Assembly (NCBI GenBank): GCA_002359095.1
Contig: DEQD01000035.1
Span: 1 to 41,526, forward strand
DNA: 41,526 nt
Reading direction: 5' to 3'
Source of the DNA: Caryophanales bacterium UBA3375
GTDB taxonomy: Bacteria > Bacillota_I > Bacilli_A > UBA3375
The position numbers and the translations under genes are program-made. The notes under the pieces are model-generated. The model was not told where the DNA came from. It was given only the letters and a program-made list of their open reading frames with translations, and searched no databases. Positions 41,466-41,526 of the stretch are shown here, piece after piece. The number at the start of each line of letters is the position of its first letter. Position 1 is the stretch's first letter.

Positions 41466-41526
41466 TTTTATTATTGGTTTAGTAAAGTCATCATTAATAC
41501 TTTGTGTCGTGTAAATGTGATATTGT

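Noticed and set aside
1..41526. Mollicute genetic code (UGA as Trp)
   Set aside because: TGG codes for Trp throughout, no gene contains an internal TGA, and lgt and aroA end in TGA. Cell-wall genes are present as well.
1..41526. CRISPR arrays, insertion sequences, prophage or defence genes
   Set aside because: No direct-repeat arrays, transposase-like or integrase-like frames, or inverted repeats other than terminators and the operator were seen.

Overview
The window is AT-rich chromosomal DNA, densely packed with genes, from a walled low-GC Firmicute. Gene order matches the Bacilli core genome: ligA-camS-gatCAB, apt-relA, trmB-ytoP-ytpR-murC, hprK-lgt, plsX-rnc, and efp-(asp23 slot)-nusB-xseA-xseB. 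The very low GC, short proteins and near absence of UGA stops point to an Erysipelotrichia-like lineage or a related deep-branching Bacilli lineage (RF39/RFN20-like). That placement is an inference. Peptidoglycan genes (murC, mltG, a fem-type transferase) and TGG-coded Trp argue against a true Mollicute. I see no insertion sequence, phage, CRISPR array or defence island. This is ordinary vertically inherited sequence with a few unusual loci.

Layout. 108-999: tsaB-rimI. 1059-8462: ligA, camS-type lipoprotein gene, gatC-gatA-gatB, ktrB-like K+ transporter. 8500-15620: an unrecognised polytopic membrane protein, yhaM-like HD nuclease, phosphoglucomutase, apt, relA, metallo-beta-lactamase-fold hydrolase. 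15745-16008: rpsO with a structured leader and its own terminator. 16052-29623: a run of 15 same-strand genes without an obvious internal terminator (small membrane protein, trmB, ytoP, hypothetical, ytpR, murC, hprK, lgt, plsX, rnc, aroF, yhgE/pip, aroB, aroA, TDT transporter). 29671-29747: tRNA-His on the minus strand. 29851-34580: three separately promoted genes (amino-acid permease, glucose-type PTS IICB with a cre-like operator, fem transferase). 34618-40826: efp operon running through xseA, a decayed beta-lactamase-like gene, xseB, mltG, an in-frame aroQ-gmk fusion and a membrane protein. 40852-41439: plsY on the minus strand, convergent with that operon.

How the genes fit together. Translation and RNA (GatCAB, TrmB, TsaB, RimI, EF-P, S15, RNase III, YhaM-like, NusB), cell envelope (MurC, Fem, MltG, Lgt, PlsX, PlsY) and carbon control (HprK, PTS permease with a cre-like site) dominate. 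Four shikimate enzymes are present (AroF, AroB, AroA, AroQ). AroQ lies far from the others and is joined without a stop codon to guanylate kinase.

Main points of interest are: (1) the aroQ-gmk in-frame fusion, which keeps a strong internal Shine-Dalgarno site and start for gmk; (2) a class A beta-lactamase-like pseudogene with five lesions between xseA and xseB; (3) an orphan ~12-14 TM protein at 8500; (4) plsX directly followed by rnc without fabD/fabG/acpP; (5) a likely S15 autoregulatory leader; (6) consistent extended -10 promoters and scarce UGA stops.
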